DNA of 64,000 nucleotides, from the NCBI GenBank assembly GCA_024234505.1, contig JACKOD010000002.1:620001-684000 (forward strand), given 5' to 3'. The stretch is from Hahellaceae bacterium (GTDB lineage: Bacteria > Pseudomonadota > Gammaproteobacteria > Pseudomonadales > Oleiphilaceae). The first letter of the stretch is position 1, and each line of letters opens with the position of its first letter. The position numbers were made by a program, and so were the translations under genes. Below the pieces are notes generated by a model, which worked only from the letters and a program-made list of their open reading frames with translations, was not told the origin of the DNA and made no database searches. Positions 52,512-60,687 of this stretch are shown one piece after another.

Positions 52512-53162
52512 ATGGCAACGATACTAAAACCACTGAAAACTGCCGATAACAGAACGAAGCATCTGGACTATTTTTTGTCCCAGTGCCATCGACGTCGTTA
52601 TCCCAGCAAGAGCACCATTATTTATGCGGGCGATAAGAGTGACTCGCTTTTTTATATCATCAAGGGAACAGTGACCGTTATTATCGAGGATGACGATGGT
52701 CGCGAGATGATTATGGCTTATTTGAATACGGGTGACTTTTTCGGAGAGATGGGGCTCTTCGACACGATGGAAACCCGTAGCGCCTGGGTAAAAGCAAAAA
52801 TTGAATGCGAAGTGGCTGAAATCAGTTATTCAAAATTCAGGGAAATCACTCAGGAAGACCCTAAAATACTCTATTTCATCGGGGAGCAAATGGCGACGCG
52901 CTTGCGCCAGACCACCCGGAAGGTGGGGGACCTGGCGTTTCTCGATGTGACCGGGCGCGTGGCGCGGACGCTGCTTGATCTTTGCAAGGAACCGGATGCG
53001 ATGACCCATCCTGATGGTATGCAAATCAAGATTACCCGTCAGGAAATCGGACGAATTGTGGGTTGTTCCCGTGAAATGGTGGGCCGGGTACTCAAAGCGC
53101 TGGAGGATCAGGGGCTGGTACAGGTTAAAGGTAAAACCATGGTGGTATACGGAACCCGTTAG
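52512..53162 (+). CDS. crp: Cyclic AMP receptor protein (Crp/Vfr)
   Basis: A 216-residue global regulator. The cyclic-nucleotide domain has IIYAGDKSDSLFYIIKG and the ligand loop DFFGEMGLFDT...RSAWVKA (phosphate-binding Glu and Arg). The C-terminal winged helix-turn-helix has recognition helix CSREMVGRVLKALED (about residues 184-198), nearly as in E. coli Crp and Pseudomonas Vfr. The adjoining order osmC-crp and trpEGDC to the right fits the Pseudomonas vfr neighbourhood. ATG 52512 with AGGGA nine bases before it is the start. The histidine kinase gene follows 44 bp further on, on the opposite strand. Confidence 0.97.
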   Translation: MATILKPLKTADNRTKHLDYFLSQCHRRRYPSKSTIIYAGDKSDSLFYIIKGTVTVIIEDDDGREMIMAYLNTGDFFGEMGLFDTMETRSAWVKAKIECEVAEISYSKFREITQEDPKILYFIGEQMATRLRQTTRKVGDLAFLDVTGRVARTLLDLCKEPDAMTHPDGMQIKITRQEIGRIVGCSREMVGRVLKALEDQGLVQVKGKTMVVYGTR

Positions 53163-53205
53163 TCGGCGTAAGAGATTTGTGAATGGCGGCGATCAGCCGC
53201 CATTT

Positions 53206-54573
53206 TTATGCCTGGGGTAATCTTATGGTCGCCTGAAACCCACGAGGTTTCATGTTGTTCAGGCTGATGGTTCCGCCCTGTTGCAGAATGATTTCTCTGC
53301 TAATACTCAACCCCAAACCAAAACCTGTCATTTCGGATGACCTGGCTTCATCGGTTCGAAAAAACGGCGTAAAGAGTTTTTCCAGCATCGCTTCCGGAAC
53401 ACCCGGGCCTTCATCTTCAACTTGAATGAGTATGACCTTGTCTTGCTGCTTCAGCTTGACGCAGATTTTGCTGTGTTGCGGACTGTATTTGATGGCGTTG
53501 TTCAGGAGGTTGTCGAAGGCTCGTTGCAACAGAAGCTCATGGGCATGAATCGGAGCAACCTGCTCAATGCAGCAATCCAGTATCAGACCTTTGTTTTGCA
53601 TGTCTACGCTGGCATCCTCGCACCACTGTGTCAGGCAGTGAGTCAGATCAACAAATTCTTTAGGGCGTGACGACTGTTGCTCCTGAAGTCGATTCAGGGT
53701 GAGCACGGATTCGATCAGGGCATTCAGAATCTGATTTTGTCGCTCTAGTTTGTCAAGCCACTGTGTATTCGCTCCTTCTTCCCTTAACAGGGCGATGGCC
53801 AATTGCTGCCGGGTTAATGGGGTGCGCAGTTCGTGGGAAATATCCCGCAGTAGCTGCTGTTGGTGGGTTACGTGCTGTTCTATGCGTGTTGCCATCTGGT
53901 TAAATGAGGTGGCTAACACGCCGAGTTCATCGCTGCGTGACGTAATTTCATGAGTCACTCGGGTTTCCAGTGAGCCTTCCGCGAGTTGCTGGCTGGCTCG
54001 TGTGAGCGCACGCACTGGCTGGGCGAGGTGACGACTCAGCCACCAGGATGCCAGAACAATAATCACTAATGTACTCAGCGGACGCAAAAAGTGGTATTGG
54101 TCAAAATGCTTCTGGATGTTTTCTATATAAGGGGAGGGCAAGACTTTAAGTTCATATTGCGCGCCCGATGCGGACGTAACATAGGTATTTTCCTGCAGAA
54201 GACGCATCCACAGCGGGCGAGGATATCGTCTGTTATCCGGTGCCGTGTCTGTTAATGTGTCCGGAGGTGCTGACCTGACTGGAAAAGCAAGGGGAATGCC
54301 GTCTTCGTCCATAAGAATAAAGCGTAAACCATCGCGCTGATAAACTTCTCTTGCCCATTGCTTGAGTGCTTTTCTACCTTGCATTTCGAATCGGTTGGCA
54401 CCCTGTTGAGCGATTTCTTGCAAGTGCTCGCGGAATTCGTGCTGATCCAGTTCGAGTTCGGCCAGCTGCCTTGTCAAATAGATGTTCAGCAGGAGTGCGC
54501 TGAGCATCGCCACTAAAAAGACCCCCAGGATTTTCCAGAATAATCGGTGCGGCATTTTTCGCGCAGACAACAT
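53206..54573 (-). CDS. cpxA: CpxA-type sensor histidine kinase
   Basis: A 455-residue inner-membrane kinase. TM1 about residues 13-33 (WKILGVFLVAMLSALLL), a periplasmic domain to about 165, TM2 about 168-186 (STLVIIVLASWWLSRHL), HAMP, then the H-box RDISHELRTPLTRQ (phospho-His near 247), N-box FDNLLNNAIKYS, G1 DEGPGVPE and G2 TGFGLGLSI. All parts needed for autophosphorylation are present. It is paired with the response regulator gene ending three bases upstream. Because cpxP-like lies divergent to the regulator, this is best called CpxA, the sensor of envelope protein stress, though its periplasmic domain was not compared in detail. Confidence 0.88.
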   Translation of the reverse strand: MLSARKMPHRLFWKILGVFLVAMLSALLLNIYLTRQLAELELDQHEFREHLQEIAQQGANRFEMQGRKALKQWAREVYQRDGLRFILMDEDGIPLAFPVRSAPPDTLTDTAPDNRRYPRPLWMRLLQENTYVTSASGAQYELKVLPSPYIENIQKHFDQYHFLRPLSTLVIIVLASWWLSRHLAQPVRALTRASQQLAEGSLETRVTHEITSRSDELGVLATSFNQMATRIEQHVTHQQQLLRDISHELRTPLTRQQLAIALLREEGANTQWLDKLERQNQILNALIESVLTLNRLQEQQSSRPKEFVDLTHCLTQWCEDASVDMQNKGLILDCCIEQVAPIHAHELLLQRAFDNLLNNAIKYSPQHSKICVKLKQQDKVILIQVEDEGPGVPEAMLEKLFTPFFRTDEARSSEMTGFGLGLSISREIILQQGGTISLNNMKPRGFQATIRLPQA

Positions 54574-54576
54574 GCG

Positions 54577-55275
54577 TTAATTTCCTTGCAGTAAGTAACC
54601 AATACCTCGAATGGTCTTGATATCGAGATGGTTGCCCAGCTTTTTACGAAGATTGCTGACGTGCATATCCAGTGCCCGGTCGTACAAGGTAAGGGCACGA
54701 CCCAGACAACGCTGCGTCAGAACCGCTTTGCTCTGGACTTCTCCCTGATGTGACAGGAGTTCATAAAGCACATTGTATTCCGCACCGGTCAGGATAAGTT
54801 CCTCGCCTGCCAGTGTGGCTTGTCTGCGTTGCGGGATGAGTTCGAGTTTGCCCAGCCGTAGTGGTGTTTGTGTAATGGTTTGTGTGTTGAGGGCGGAAGC
54901 CTGTTGATCCAGTTCTACGCGACGCAGGATCGCTTTGATTCGTGCCACCAGTTCCCGAGGATTAAAAGGTTTGGGCAAGTAGTCATCGGCCCCCATTTCG
55001 AATCCTAGGATTCGATCAATATCATCCCCGCGCGCGGTTAACATCAGTACCGGTACTGTGGACGTCTTTCGCAGTGCCTGCAGTACCTCCAGTCCATCTA
55101 TGCCTGGGAGCATAATATCCAGAATGACGAGTGCCGAGTCATTCCGTTGTGCCATTTTTAGGCCGGACTCGCCATCATAGGCGCAACTGACGTCATAACC
55201 ATTTTGTGTCAGGAGTGAACTCAGCATCTCGCTAATGTCACGATCATCTTCGACAAGTAACAATTTACGGTTCAT
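54577..55275 (-). CDS. cpxR: CpxR-type response regulator
   Basis: A 232-residue OmpR/PhoB-family regulator. The receiver has the acidic pair EDD, phospho-aspartate in VILDIMLPGIDG, the LTARG threonine and the DYLPKPFNP lysine. The C-terminal winged helix (about 140-230) ends KLGNHLDIKTIRGIGYLLQG, very close to E. coli CpxR. The histidine kinase gene starts three bases after its stop. The control region to its right holds a row of GTAAA boxes and, on the other side, a CpxP-like gene; this is the arrangement of the E. coli cpx locus. Confidence 0.9.
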   Translation of the reverse strand: MNRKLLLVEDDRDISEMLSSLLTQNGYDVSCAYDGESGLKMAQRNDSALVILDIMLPGIDGLEVLQALRKTSTVPVLMLTARGDDIDRILGFEMGADDYLPKPFNPRELVARIKAILRRVELDQQASALNTQTITQTPLRLGKLELIPQRRQATLAGEELILTGAEYNVLYELLSHQGEVQSKAVLTQRCLGRALTLYDRALDMHVSNLRKKLGNHLDIKTIRGIGYLLQGN

Positions 55276-55342
55276 GTCCCGGCTACCTATTTAAATCAGG
55301 AGTTGAGAGATTAGCATAGCGTGTAGCTAGACTCGTATGGCC

Positions 55343-55390
55343 TTTACCTATTCTTTACAGTGGCTTTACACCTGCCCGACCCACCTTTAC
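55343..55390. promoter_or_regulatory. Phased CpxR boxes between cpxR and cpxP
   Basis: Four TTTAC elements on the plus strand (GTAAA on the minus strand) start at 55343, 55354, 55365 and 55386. The first three are exactly 11 bp apart, the fourth 21 bp further, so all face the same side of the helix. Known CpxR boxes are GTAAA-N5-GTAAA. A TATACT -10 for cpxP lies at 55403-55408, just after the fourth box and with no sigma-70 -35, as expected for activation by CpxR. Confidence 0.85.
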
Positions 55391-55494
55391 AGGGGAGATT
55401 TATATACTGGTTTCGTCAATAAATGCTTCGCTGGTTATGAGCATAGTGAATGGCCAGTGTTTCGTAATGTGAGAGTGGTACAGGAGAATGATCC

Positions 55495-56019
55495 ATGAAA
55501 ACAAAAGTGACTGAATTACTTAATATGTCAGGGAAGGCCCTGAAGCTGGCGATTCCCGCAACAATTTTAGCCGCCACACTGAGTGTGTCTGTAGTTGCCG
55601 CGGATGGCTGGGGATGTAATGAGGGTAAGCGCGGAAGGGGACATGATGATGCCAGAATGGAGCATATGTTTGATCGTCTGGATTTAACCAAGGCGCAGGA
55701 GCAGCAGGTTGAAGCGATTATGGATCGTATGCGTGGCGAACAAGGTGATAAAAAGGAGCGTAAGGATCGTCGCCACGAGGCCATGCAGGAGATGATGAAG
55801 CTTAAGCCTGAAGATGCCGACTATGACGCCAAAGTGAAAGCGCAGGCCGACAAAATGGCCAAACAGATGAGCGAGCATATCGTTAAAATGGCCCAGATGC
55901 GCAAGGAGATCAGAGCGGTACTGACCGAAGAACAGCGTACCAAAATGGATCAGCAATTTCTGGACAGAATGGACAAAGGGAAGAGTCGCAACCGGGACGA
56001 TGATCGTCATGACGATTAG
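55495..56019 (+). CDS. cpxP: CpxP/Spy-family periplasmic protein
   Basis: A 174-residue exported protein. After the signal sequence (cut near VVAADGWGCN) it is mostly helical and very charged. The two LTxxQ-type motifs of the family are DLTKAQEQQ (about residue 62) and LTEEQRTKM (about 142), each at a helix cap. Such proteins damp CpxA signalling and bind misfolded proteins (CpxP) or act as chaperones (Spy). The C-terminal Arg/Asp tail KGKSRNRDDDRHDD is unusual and might bind metal or membrane. Four CpxR boxes lie upstream. AGGAG precedes the ATG by nine bases. Confidence 0.88.
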   Translation: MKTKVTELLNMSGKALKLAIPATILAATLSVSVVAADGWGCNEGKRGRGHDDARMEHMFDRLDLTKAQEQQVEAIMDRMRGEQGDKKERKDRRHEAMQEMMKLKPEDADYDAKVKAQADKMAKQMSEHIVKMAQMRKEIRAVLTEEQRTKMDQQFLDRMDKGKSRNRDDDRHDD

Positions 56020-56043
56020 TCTCCGGGTCGATCATTAAGAAAT

Positions 56044-56640
56044 TTACCCGTTTTGTATTTCTGTCTTTAAATATTCGAACTGCGCCCGGATTTTGTCCGG
56101 GGCAGTGCCTGCCTTTCTGAAAAATATCAGCCCTTGAACGCAGGTCATGATATGACAGGCCGCTTGCCCGGTGTCTGGTGGTGTGGCCAGGCAATCTTCA
56201 TTTTTGGCGTCTTCCAGCGCCGCTTTGAGTGCGTTTTCCAGGGTGGCATGTTGTTGTTGCAGTAGGGTTCGAAGCATTGCGTCATCCTGCCCTCGTTCTA
56301 GTGCCATATTTTGCATCAGGCATCCCAGTGCCCCCGATGGTGCACACAGCTTTTGGCAGGCATTGTCCAGATAATTCAGAATGCGATCTTTACCGGTAGT
56401 GCCGGGAGGGGCGTCTAGCAGGGGGCGGAGTAGTTCGGCAAAAACCTTCTCCTGATAGAGTGCGGCGGCTTGATGGAACAGGGTTTGTTTGTCGCCAAAG
56501 GTATTGTAGAGGCTGAAACGATTGATACCCAGTGTATCAATCAGATCCTGCATTGAGGTGCGTTCATAGCCTTGCTTCCAAAAAAGCTTCATGGCAAGCA
56601 TGAGTTTCTCGTTGCGGTCAAATGCGGTGGGTCGACCCAT
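56044..56640 (-). CDS. TetR/AcrR-family regulator of the glutathione transferase pair
   Basis: A 198-residue TetR protein. DNA-binding helices: LMLAMKLFWKQGYERTSMQD and LGINRFSLYNTFGDKQTLF (about residues 38-56). The C-terminal part has CLMQNMALERGQDD, a sequence type seen in TetR proteins of the YdhM/NemR-like group that respond to electrophiles, with cysteines at LCAPSG and GCLMQ that could serve as sensors; this assignment is inference. It is divergent from the glutathione transferase operon, whose promoter overlaps an imperfect dyad (TTATAAAC and GTTATAAA), a likely operator. Confidence 0.85.
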   Translation of the reverse strand: MGRPTAFDRNEKLMLAMKLFWKQGYERTSMQDLIDTLGINRFSLYNTFGDKQTLFHQAAALYQEKVFAELLRPLLDAPPGTTGKDRILNYLDNACQKLCAPSGALGCLMQNMALERGQDDAMLRTLLQQQHATLENALKAALEDAKNEDCLATPPDTGQAACHIMTCVQGLIFFRKAGTAPDKIRAQFEYLKTEIQNG

Positions 56641-56696
56641 AATGGCGTTCCGGCCTCGGTTGCGAAAGTCTGTAAGACATAAATTATAAACAATTC

Positions 56697-56725
56697 TTGA
56701 CCGATTGGTTATAAATTCCTATATT
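56697..56725 (+). promoter_or_regulatory. Promoter of the glutathione transferase pair with overlapping dyad
   Basis: TTGACC (56697-56702), a 17-base spacer and TATATT (56720-56725). TTATAAAC before the -35 and GTTATAAA in the spacer form an imperfect inverted repeat centred on the -35, so a repressor bound there would block it. Confidence 0.65.
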
Positions 56726-56819
56726 TCGGAATGATCATTTATAAAAAAATTGCACCCTGTGTTTTTGATGCTGAACCAAGACAGGGTGCCACCATTGACG
56801 ATCTTTCCGGAGATGCTGA

Positions 56820-57428
56820 ATGAAAATATACGAAATGAAAGTGGCACCTAATCCTCGCCGAGTCAGAATGTTTTTGGCCGAAAAAGGCATTGCCATGGAG
56901 TATGTGCAGCTGGATTTAGGCAAGGGAGAAAATCTGAGCCCCGAGTTTCGTGAAAAGAATCCGATGGCAAAAGTACCGGTACTGGAACTGGATGACGGAA
57001 CTTGTATTTCTGAGTCAATGGCCATTTGCCGCTATTTCGAAGAACTGCAACCAGAACCGGCCTTAATGGGTCGTACGCCGCTGGAAAAAGCCCAGATTGA
57101 AATGTGGCAGCGCTGGATAGAGTTCTATTTTCTGATGCCGACCGGTATGTGCTTTCAGCACAGTAGTGGTTATTTCAAAGACCGGATGACGCCTGTGCCG
57201 GAATGGGGAGCGGTCTGTCGCGACAATGTCGTCAAGTTTTTTGAACGGTTAAATCGCCATTTGGAGCATCATCGCTATCTTGTGGGTGATCAATTCAGTA
57301 TTGCCGATATTACCGCGCTTTGTACCGTTGATTTTAACAAGGTCAATCAGCTGGGTATTCTGCCAGAACAGACGCACCTGCAGCGGTGGTACAAAGAAGT
57401 TTCAAGCCGTCCATCGGCGAAAGCCTGA
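56820..57428 (+). CDS. Glutathione S-transferase-family protein
   Basis: A 202-residue GST. The thioredoxin-like half (1-80) opens MKIYEMKVAPNPRRVRMFLA and has the cis-proline KVPVLEL and glutathione-binding ESMAICRYF. The helical half has the N-capping motif DQFSIADITALC near residue 155. The residue at the catalytic place near the N-terminus is not a clear Tyr, Ser or Cys (APNPRRVR), so the chemistry is uncertain. It is divergent from a TetR regulator and eight bases upstream of a second, different GST; the pair should be induced together by electrophiles or similar compounds. Confidence 0.88.
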   Translation: MKIYEMKVAPNPRRVRMFLAEKGIAMEYVQLDLGKGENLSPEFREKNPMAKVPVLELDDGTCISESMAICRYFEELQPEPALMGRTPLEKAQIEMWQRWIEFYFLMPTGMCFQHSSGYFKDRMTPVPEWGAVCRDNVVKFFERLNRHLEHHRYLVGDQFSIADITALCTVDFNKVNQLGILPEQTHLQRWYKEVSSRPSAKA

Positions 57429-57436
57429 GGTTTTAC

Positions 57437-58099
57437 ATGATTGATTTATATACAGCGCCTACCCCAAATGGGCATAAAATCAGTATCGCGTTGGAAGAGA
57501 TGGGGCTGGAGTATCATCCTGTGCTGGTGAATCTCGGTGCGGGAGAGCAGAAGCAACCTGAATTTTTGGCGATGAACCCCAACGGGCGGATTCCTGTCAT
57601 TGTGGATCATGATAATGAGGACTTTGTGGTTTTTGAGTCTGGCGCAATTCTGATCTACCTGGCTGAAAAAACGGGTATGTTTTATCCGGAAGACCCAAAG
57701 AAGCGGTCGCAGGTTTTGCAATGGCTGATGTTCCAGATGGCTTCGGTGGGTCCTATGATGGGGCAGGCCAATGTCTTTTTTCGCTACTTTCCGGAAAAAA
57801 TTCAGCCTGCGATTGATCGCTATCAGCATGAAGTCAAACGATTGTTCAGCGTGTTGAATGATCAACTCTCGCGTCATGAGTATCTGGCGGGCGATGAATA
57901 TACTATCGCGGACATGGCAAACTGGGCCTGGGTAAGAACCTATGCCTGGTCGGGTGTTGCCATTGATGAGTTTGCCTGTTTAACAGGGTGGCTGGAGGCA
58001 ATCGGCGCAAGACCGGCGGTTCAGCGCGGTATATTGATACCGGAACGCCCTCGTGCTGATGATGTTGTGGCCGGCGGCAAAAAGATGATTATGACTTGA
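57437..58099 (+). CDS. Glutathione transferase of the Nu/YfcG-like type
   Basis: A 220-residue GST starting MIDLYTAPTPNGHKISIALE. The TAPTPNGHK segment, with threonine and asparagine near residues 6-11, is the active-site mark of the Nu-class enzymes YfcG and YghU, which act as glutathione-dependent disulfide-bond oxidoreductases. Further features are NPNGRIPVIVDH, FESGAILIYLAEKTG and the helical half with YTIADMANWAW VRTYAW. It differs clearly from the upstream GST. ATG 57437 has GAGGTT seven bases before it; the frame reads back into the first gene but has no earlier site. Confidence 0.9.
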   Translation: MIDLYTAPTPNGHKISIALEEMGLEYHPVLVNLGAGEQKQPEFLAMNPNGRIPVIVDHDNEDFVVFESGAILIYLAEKTGMFYPEDPKKRSQVLQWLMFQMASVGPMMGQANVFFRYFPEKIQPAIDRYQHEVKRLFSVLNDQLSRHEYLAGDEYTIADMANWAWVRTYAWSGVAIDEFACLTGWLEAIGARPAVQRGILIPERPRADDVVAGGKKMIMT

Positions 58100-58113
58100 G
58101 TCTGTGAGCGTGG

Positions 58114-58137
58114 CGTCCGGCGGGATCAGGCCGGACG
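58114..58137. terminator. GC-rich hairpin between the GST pair and trpC
   Basis: CGTCCGGC and GCCGGACG form a perfect eight-base-pair stem with an eight-base loop in the gap between convergent gene groups. Only TTGTTGGG follows on the plus strand, so it may be a weak terminator. Confidence 0.5.
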
Positions 58138-58160
58138 TTGTTGGGATTGGGATCGGTGAA

Positions 58161-58967
58161 TTAAAAAAACAACGCTTCCAGTTTGTCGCCCGGATTTTCT
58201 GCTCGCATAAAGGATTCGCCCACCAAAAACGCATTGACATGATTGGCGCGCATTTGGGCAACATCGTCGCGTGTCACTATGCCGCTTTCTGTGACGACAA
58301 TCCGGTTGTCGGGGATACTTTTCAGCAAATCGAACGTGGTCTGCAAAGAAACATCAAAGGTATGTAAGTCGCGATTGTTAATGCCCAGTAAACGGGTTTT
58401 CAGTGTCAGGGCCGCTTGTAATTCTTCGGCATTGTGCACTTCTACCAATACGTCCATGCCTTGTTCTTGAGCCAACCCGGACAAATCCTGCATTTGCATG
58501 GTGCTGAGGCAGGCGGCAATCAGCAATATGGCATCGGCACCAACCAAACGGCTTTCGTATATCTGGTAACTGTCTACCATAAAGTCTTTGCGAATCGCGG
58601 GTAATGACACGGCTGCGCGGGCTTGCTGCAGGTAGTCCTCATGCCCTTGAAAAAAGTCCCTGTCTGTCAGTACCGATAAACAGGCTGCTCCGGCGCGCTC
58701 ATAGCTTTCTGCAATTTGTGCCGGTATAAAGTTTTCCCGAATGACCCCTTTGCTGGGAGACGCTTTTTTAATTTCGGCGATAACCGCAGGAAGATTGGAT
58801 GCCAGCTTGGCTTCGATCGCGTTAACAAAACCCCGCGTGTGAGGCTGATCCTTGGCGCGTGCCCGACACTCTGCCAGAGGCATGGCGCGTGAGCGCTCGG
58901 CGACTTCCTCATGCTTACGGGCGACTATTTTGCGTAGGATGGTCGGTACGGATTCTGGAATACTCAT
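58161..58967 (-). CDS. trpC: Indole-3-glycerol phosphate synthase
   Basis: TrpC closes the indole ring from CdRP in tryptophan synthesis. The 268-residue beta/alpha-barrel has the substrate-binding AEIKKASPSKG (catalytic lysine near residue 68), AACLSVLTDRDFFQG, IRKDFMVDSYQ, LLIAA, LLGINNRDLHTFDV, VVTESGI and FLVGESFMRAE. It is monofunctional, without a fused TrpF. It is the last gene of trpEGDC; trpD ends 48 bp upstream. Next to it is the convergent glutathione transferase group. Confidence 0.97.
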   Translation of the reverse strand: MSIPESVPTILRKIVARKHEEVAERSRAMPLAECRARAKDQPHTRGFVNAIEAKLASNLPAVIAEIKKASPSKGVIRENFIPAQIAESYERAGAACLSVLTDRDFFQGHEDYLQQARAAVSLPAIRKDFMVDSYQIYESRLVGADAILLIAACLSTMQMQDLSGLAQEQGMDVLVEVHNAEELQAALTLKTRLLGINNRDLHTFDVSLQTTFDLLKSIPDNRIVVTESGIVTRDDVAQMRANHVNAFLVGESFMRAENPGDKLEALFF

Positions 58968-59015
58968 TTACGTCTCTTTGCTTGCCTGGATCATTACAGG
59001 CGTGAAATTCGGGAA

Positions 59016-60059
59016 TCAGGCACTGGCTTCTGCAAAAACCTGGCTGAAACTGGCCAGTTCTTCCATTTTGGCTAATGCCATGCCACTACCGATGGCATCC
59101 ATGGCCAGGGCGACCCCTTCGCTTATACTTGCGGCAAGGTCGGCGGCGTAAATGGCGGCACCGGCGTTTAGTGCAATAATGTCTCGTGCTTTACAGGCGG
59201 TTTCGTGATCGGCTTTGCCCAGGGCGTGACGGATCAGATCCAGGCTTTCCTCTGCACTGCCCACGCTCAGGCCAATCAGGCTGGCGCTGGCCAGACCAAA
59301 CTGTTCCGGGGTAATCTCGTATTCGGTGATTTCACCCTGTTTGAGTTCGGCGACCTGTGTACTGGTTGCCAGGCTGATTTCATCCAGTCCATCTTTGGCA
59401 TGCACGACCAGTACGTGTTCGCTGCCCAGGCGTTTGAGTACTTCAGCCATCGGACGGCACAGTGCGCCACTGAATACGCCGATAACCTGCTTTTTGACAC
59501 CCGCCGGATTGGTCATGGGGCCCAGCATATTAAATAGGGTACGTAAGCCCATTTCACGACGTGGGCCGATGGCGTGTTTCATGGCACTGTGATGCGCCGG
59601 AGCAAACATAAAGCCCACCCCGAGTTCGTTAATACATTGACGAACCTGCGGAATGGTCAGATTGAGATTGACACCGGCAGCCTCCAATAAGTCGGCACTG
59701 CCCGTGCTGCTGGACACGCTGCGGTTACCATGTTTTGCAACTTTACCGCCGGCGGCAGCCACCACAAAGGCAGCGGCGGTCGACACATTAAACAGGTTTG
59801 CGCCATCGCCGCCGGTACCACAGGTATCGACCAGGTGCTCACCCTCCAGCTCGATTTTGCTGGCCAGATCACGCATCACTTCGGCGGCACCGGTAATTTC
59901 GTCGATACTTTCGCCCTTCATGCGAAGCCCCACCAGAAAGCCGCCGATCTGGGCGTCAGTAGCCTGACCGGTCATAATCAGGCGCATGACGTCTTTCATT
60001 TCTTCGGTGCTGAGATCGCGACGATCTACCACGGCGGCTAAAGCGGTTTTGATATCCAT
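59016..60059 (-). CDS. trpD: Anthranilate phosphoribosyltransferase
   Basis: TrpD transfers phosphoribose from PRPP to anthranilate. The 347-residue protein shows VDTCGTGGDGANLFNVSTAA (PRPP-binding, about residue 78), KHGNRSVSSSTGSADLLEAAG, FMFAPAHHSAMKH and RTLFNMLGPMTNPA. It is not fused to TrpG. It follows trpG by 31 bp and precedes trpC by 48 bp. Confidence 0.97.
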   Translation of the reverse strand: MDIKTALAAVVDRRDLSTEEMKDVMRLIMTGQATDAQIGGFLVGLRMKGESIDEITGAAEVMRDLASKIELEGEHLVDTCGTGGDGANLFNVSTAAAFVVAAAGGKVAKHGNRSVSSSTGSADLLEAAGVNLNLTIPQVRQCINELGVGFMFAPAHHSAMKHAIGPRREMGLRTLFNMLGPMTNPAGVKKQVIGVFSGALCRPMAEVLKRLGSEHVLVVHAKDGLDEISLATSTQVAELKQGEITEYEITPEQFGLASASLIGLSVGSAEESLDLIRHALGKADHETACKARDIIALNAGAAIYAADLAASISEGVALAMDAIGSGMALAKMEELASFSQVFAEASA

Positions 60060-60090
60060 GAGCGTGTCCCCAGATTTTATTCTTGTGAGC

Positions 60091-60669
60091 TTAGCGTTCC
60101 AAAAAATTACGCAGCAGGTCGTGACCCTGTTCGGTCAGGATGGATTCAGGGTGAAATTGCACGCCTTCGACATCCAGCGTTTTGTGCCTTACGCCCATGA
60201 TTTCTTCCATGCTGCCATCCTGATTTTCTGTCCATGCGGTAATTTCGAGACAGTCAGGCAGATGATTTTTGCAGATGACCAATGAATGATAGCGTGTTGC
60301 CGTAAAAGGGTTATTCAGGCCCTTAAATACACCGCCGTCATTGTGATGAATCAGGGAAGTTTTCCCGTGCATCACCTGTCCGGCCCGGACGATCTTGCCG
60401 CCGAATACCTGGCCTATACTCTGGTGTCCAAGGCATATACCCAGAATGGGGATTTTGCCGGCAAAGGCGCGAATCGCATCCATGGAAATACCCGCCTCGT
60501 TCGGCGTACAAGGGCCAGGAGAGACAACGATTTTTTTAGGTTTCAGGCGCGCGATGTCGGCGACCGTGATTTCGTCGTTTCGATAGACCTGTACGTCTGC
60601 CCCGAGCTCACCCAGATATTGCACTACGTTATAGGTAAAACTGTCGTAATTGTCGATCATCAATAACAT
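60091..60669 (-). CDS. trpG: Anthranilate synthase glutamine amidotransferase component
   Basis: TrpG supplies ammonia from glutamine to TrpE. The 192-residue class I amidotransferase has the opening MLLMIDNYDSFTYNVVQYL, the catalytic cysteine in ILGICLGHQSIGQVFGG (about residue 79), and the catalytic histidine/glutamate in GVQFHPESILTE. It may also serve as the PabA subunit for folate synthesis, as is common in bacteria with one such gene. trpE ends 18 bp upstream and trpD follows after 31 bp, so here trpE and trpGDC form one unit, whereas in Pseudomonas they are separated. Confidence 0.97.
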   Translation of the reverse strand: MLLMIDNYDSFTYNVVQYLGELGADVQVYRNDEITVADIARLKPKKIVVSPGPCTPNEAGISMDAIRAFAGKIPILGICLGHQSIGQVFGGKIVRAGQVMHGKTSLIHHNDGGVFKGLNNPFTATRYHSLVICKNHLPDCLEITAWTENQDGSMEEIMGVRHKTLDVEGVQFHPESILTEQGHDLLRNFLER

Positions 60670-60687
60670 AACTTAATCCTCTCCCCG

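Noticed and set aside
52249..52533. A 94-codon minus-strand frame opposite the crp leader
   Set aside because: Overlaps the crp start region, has no ribosome site and no protein resemblance.
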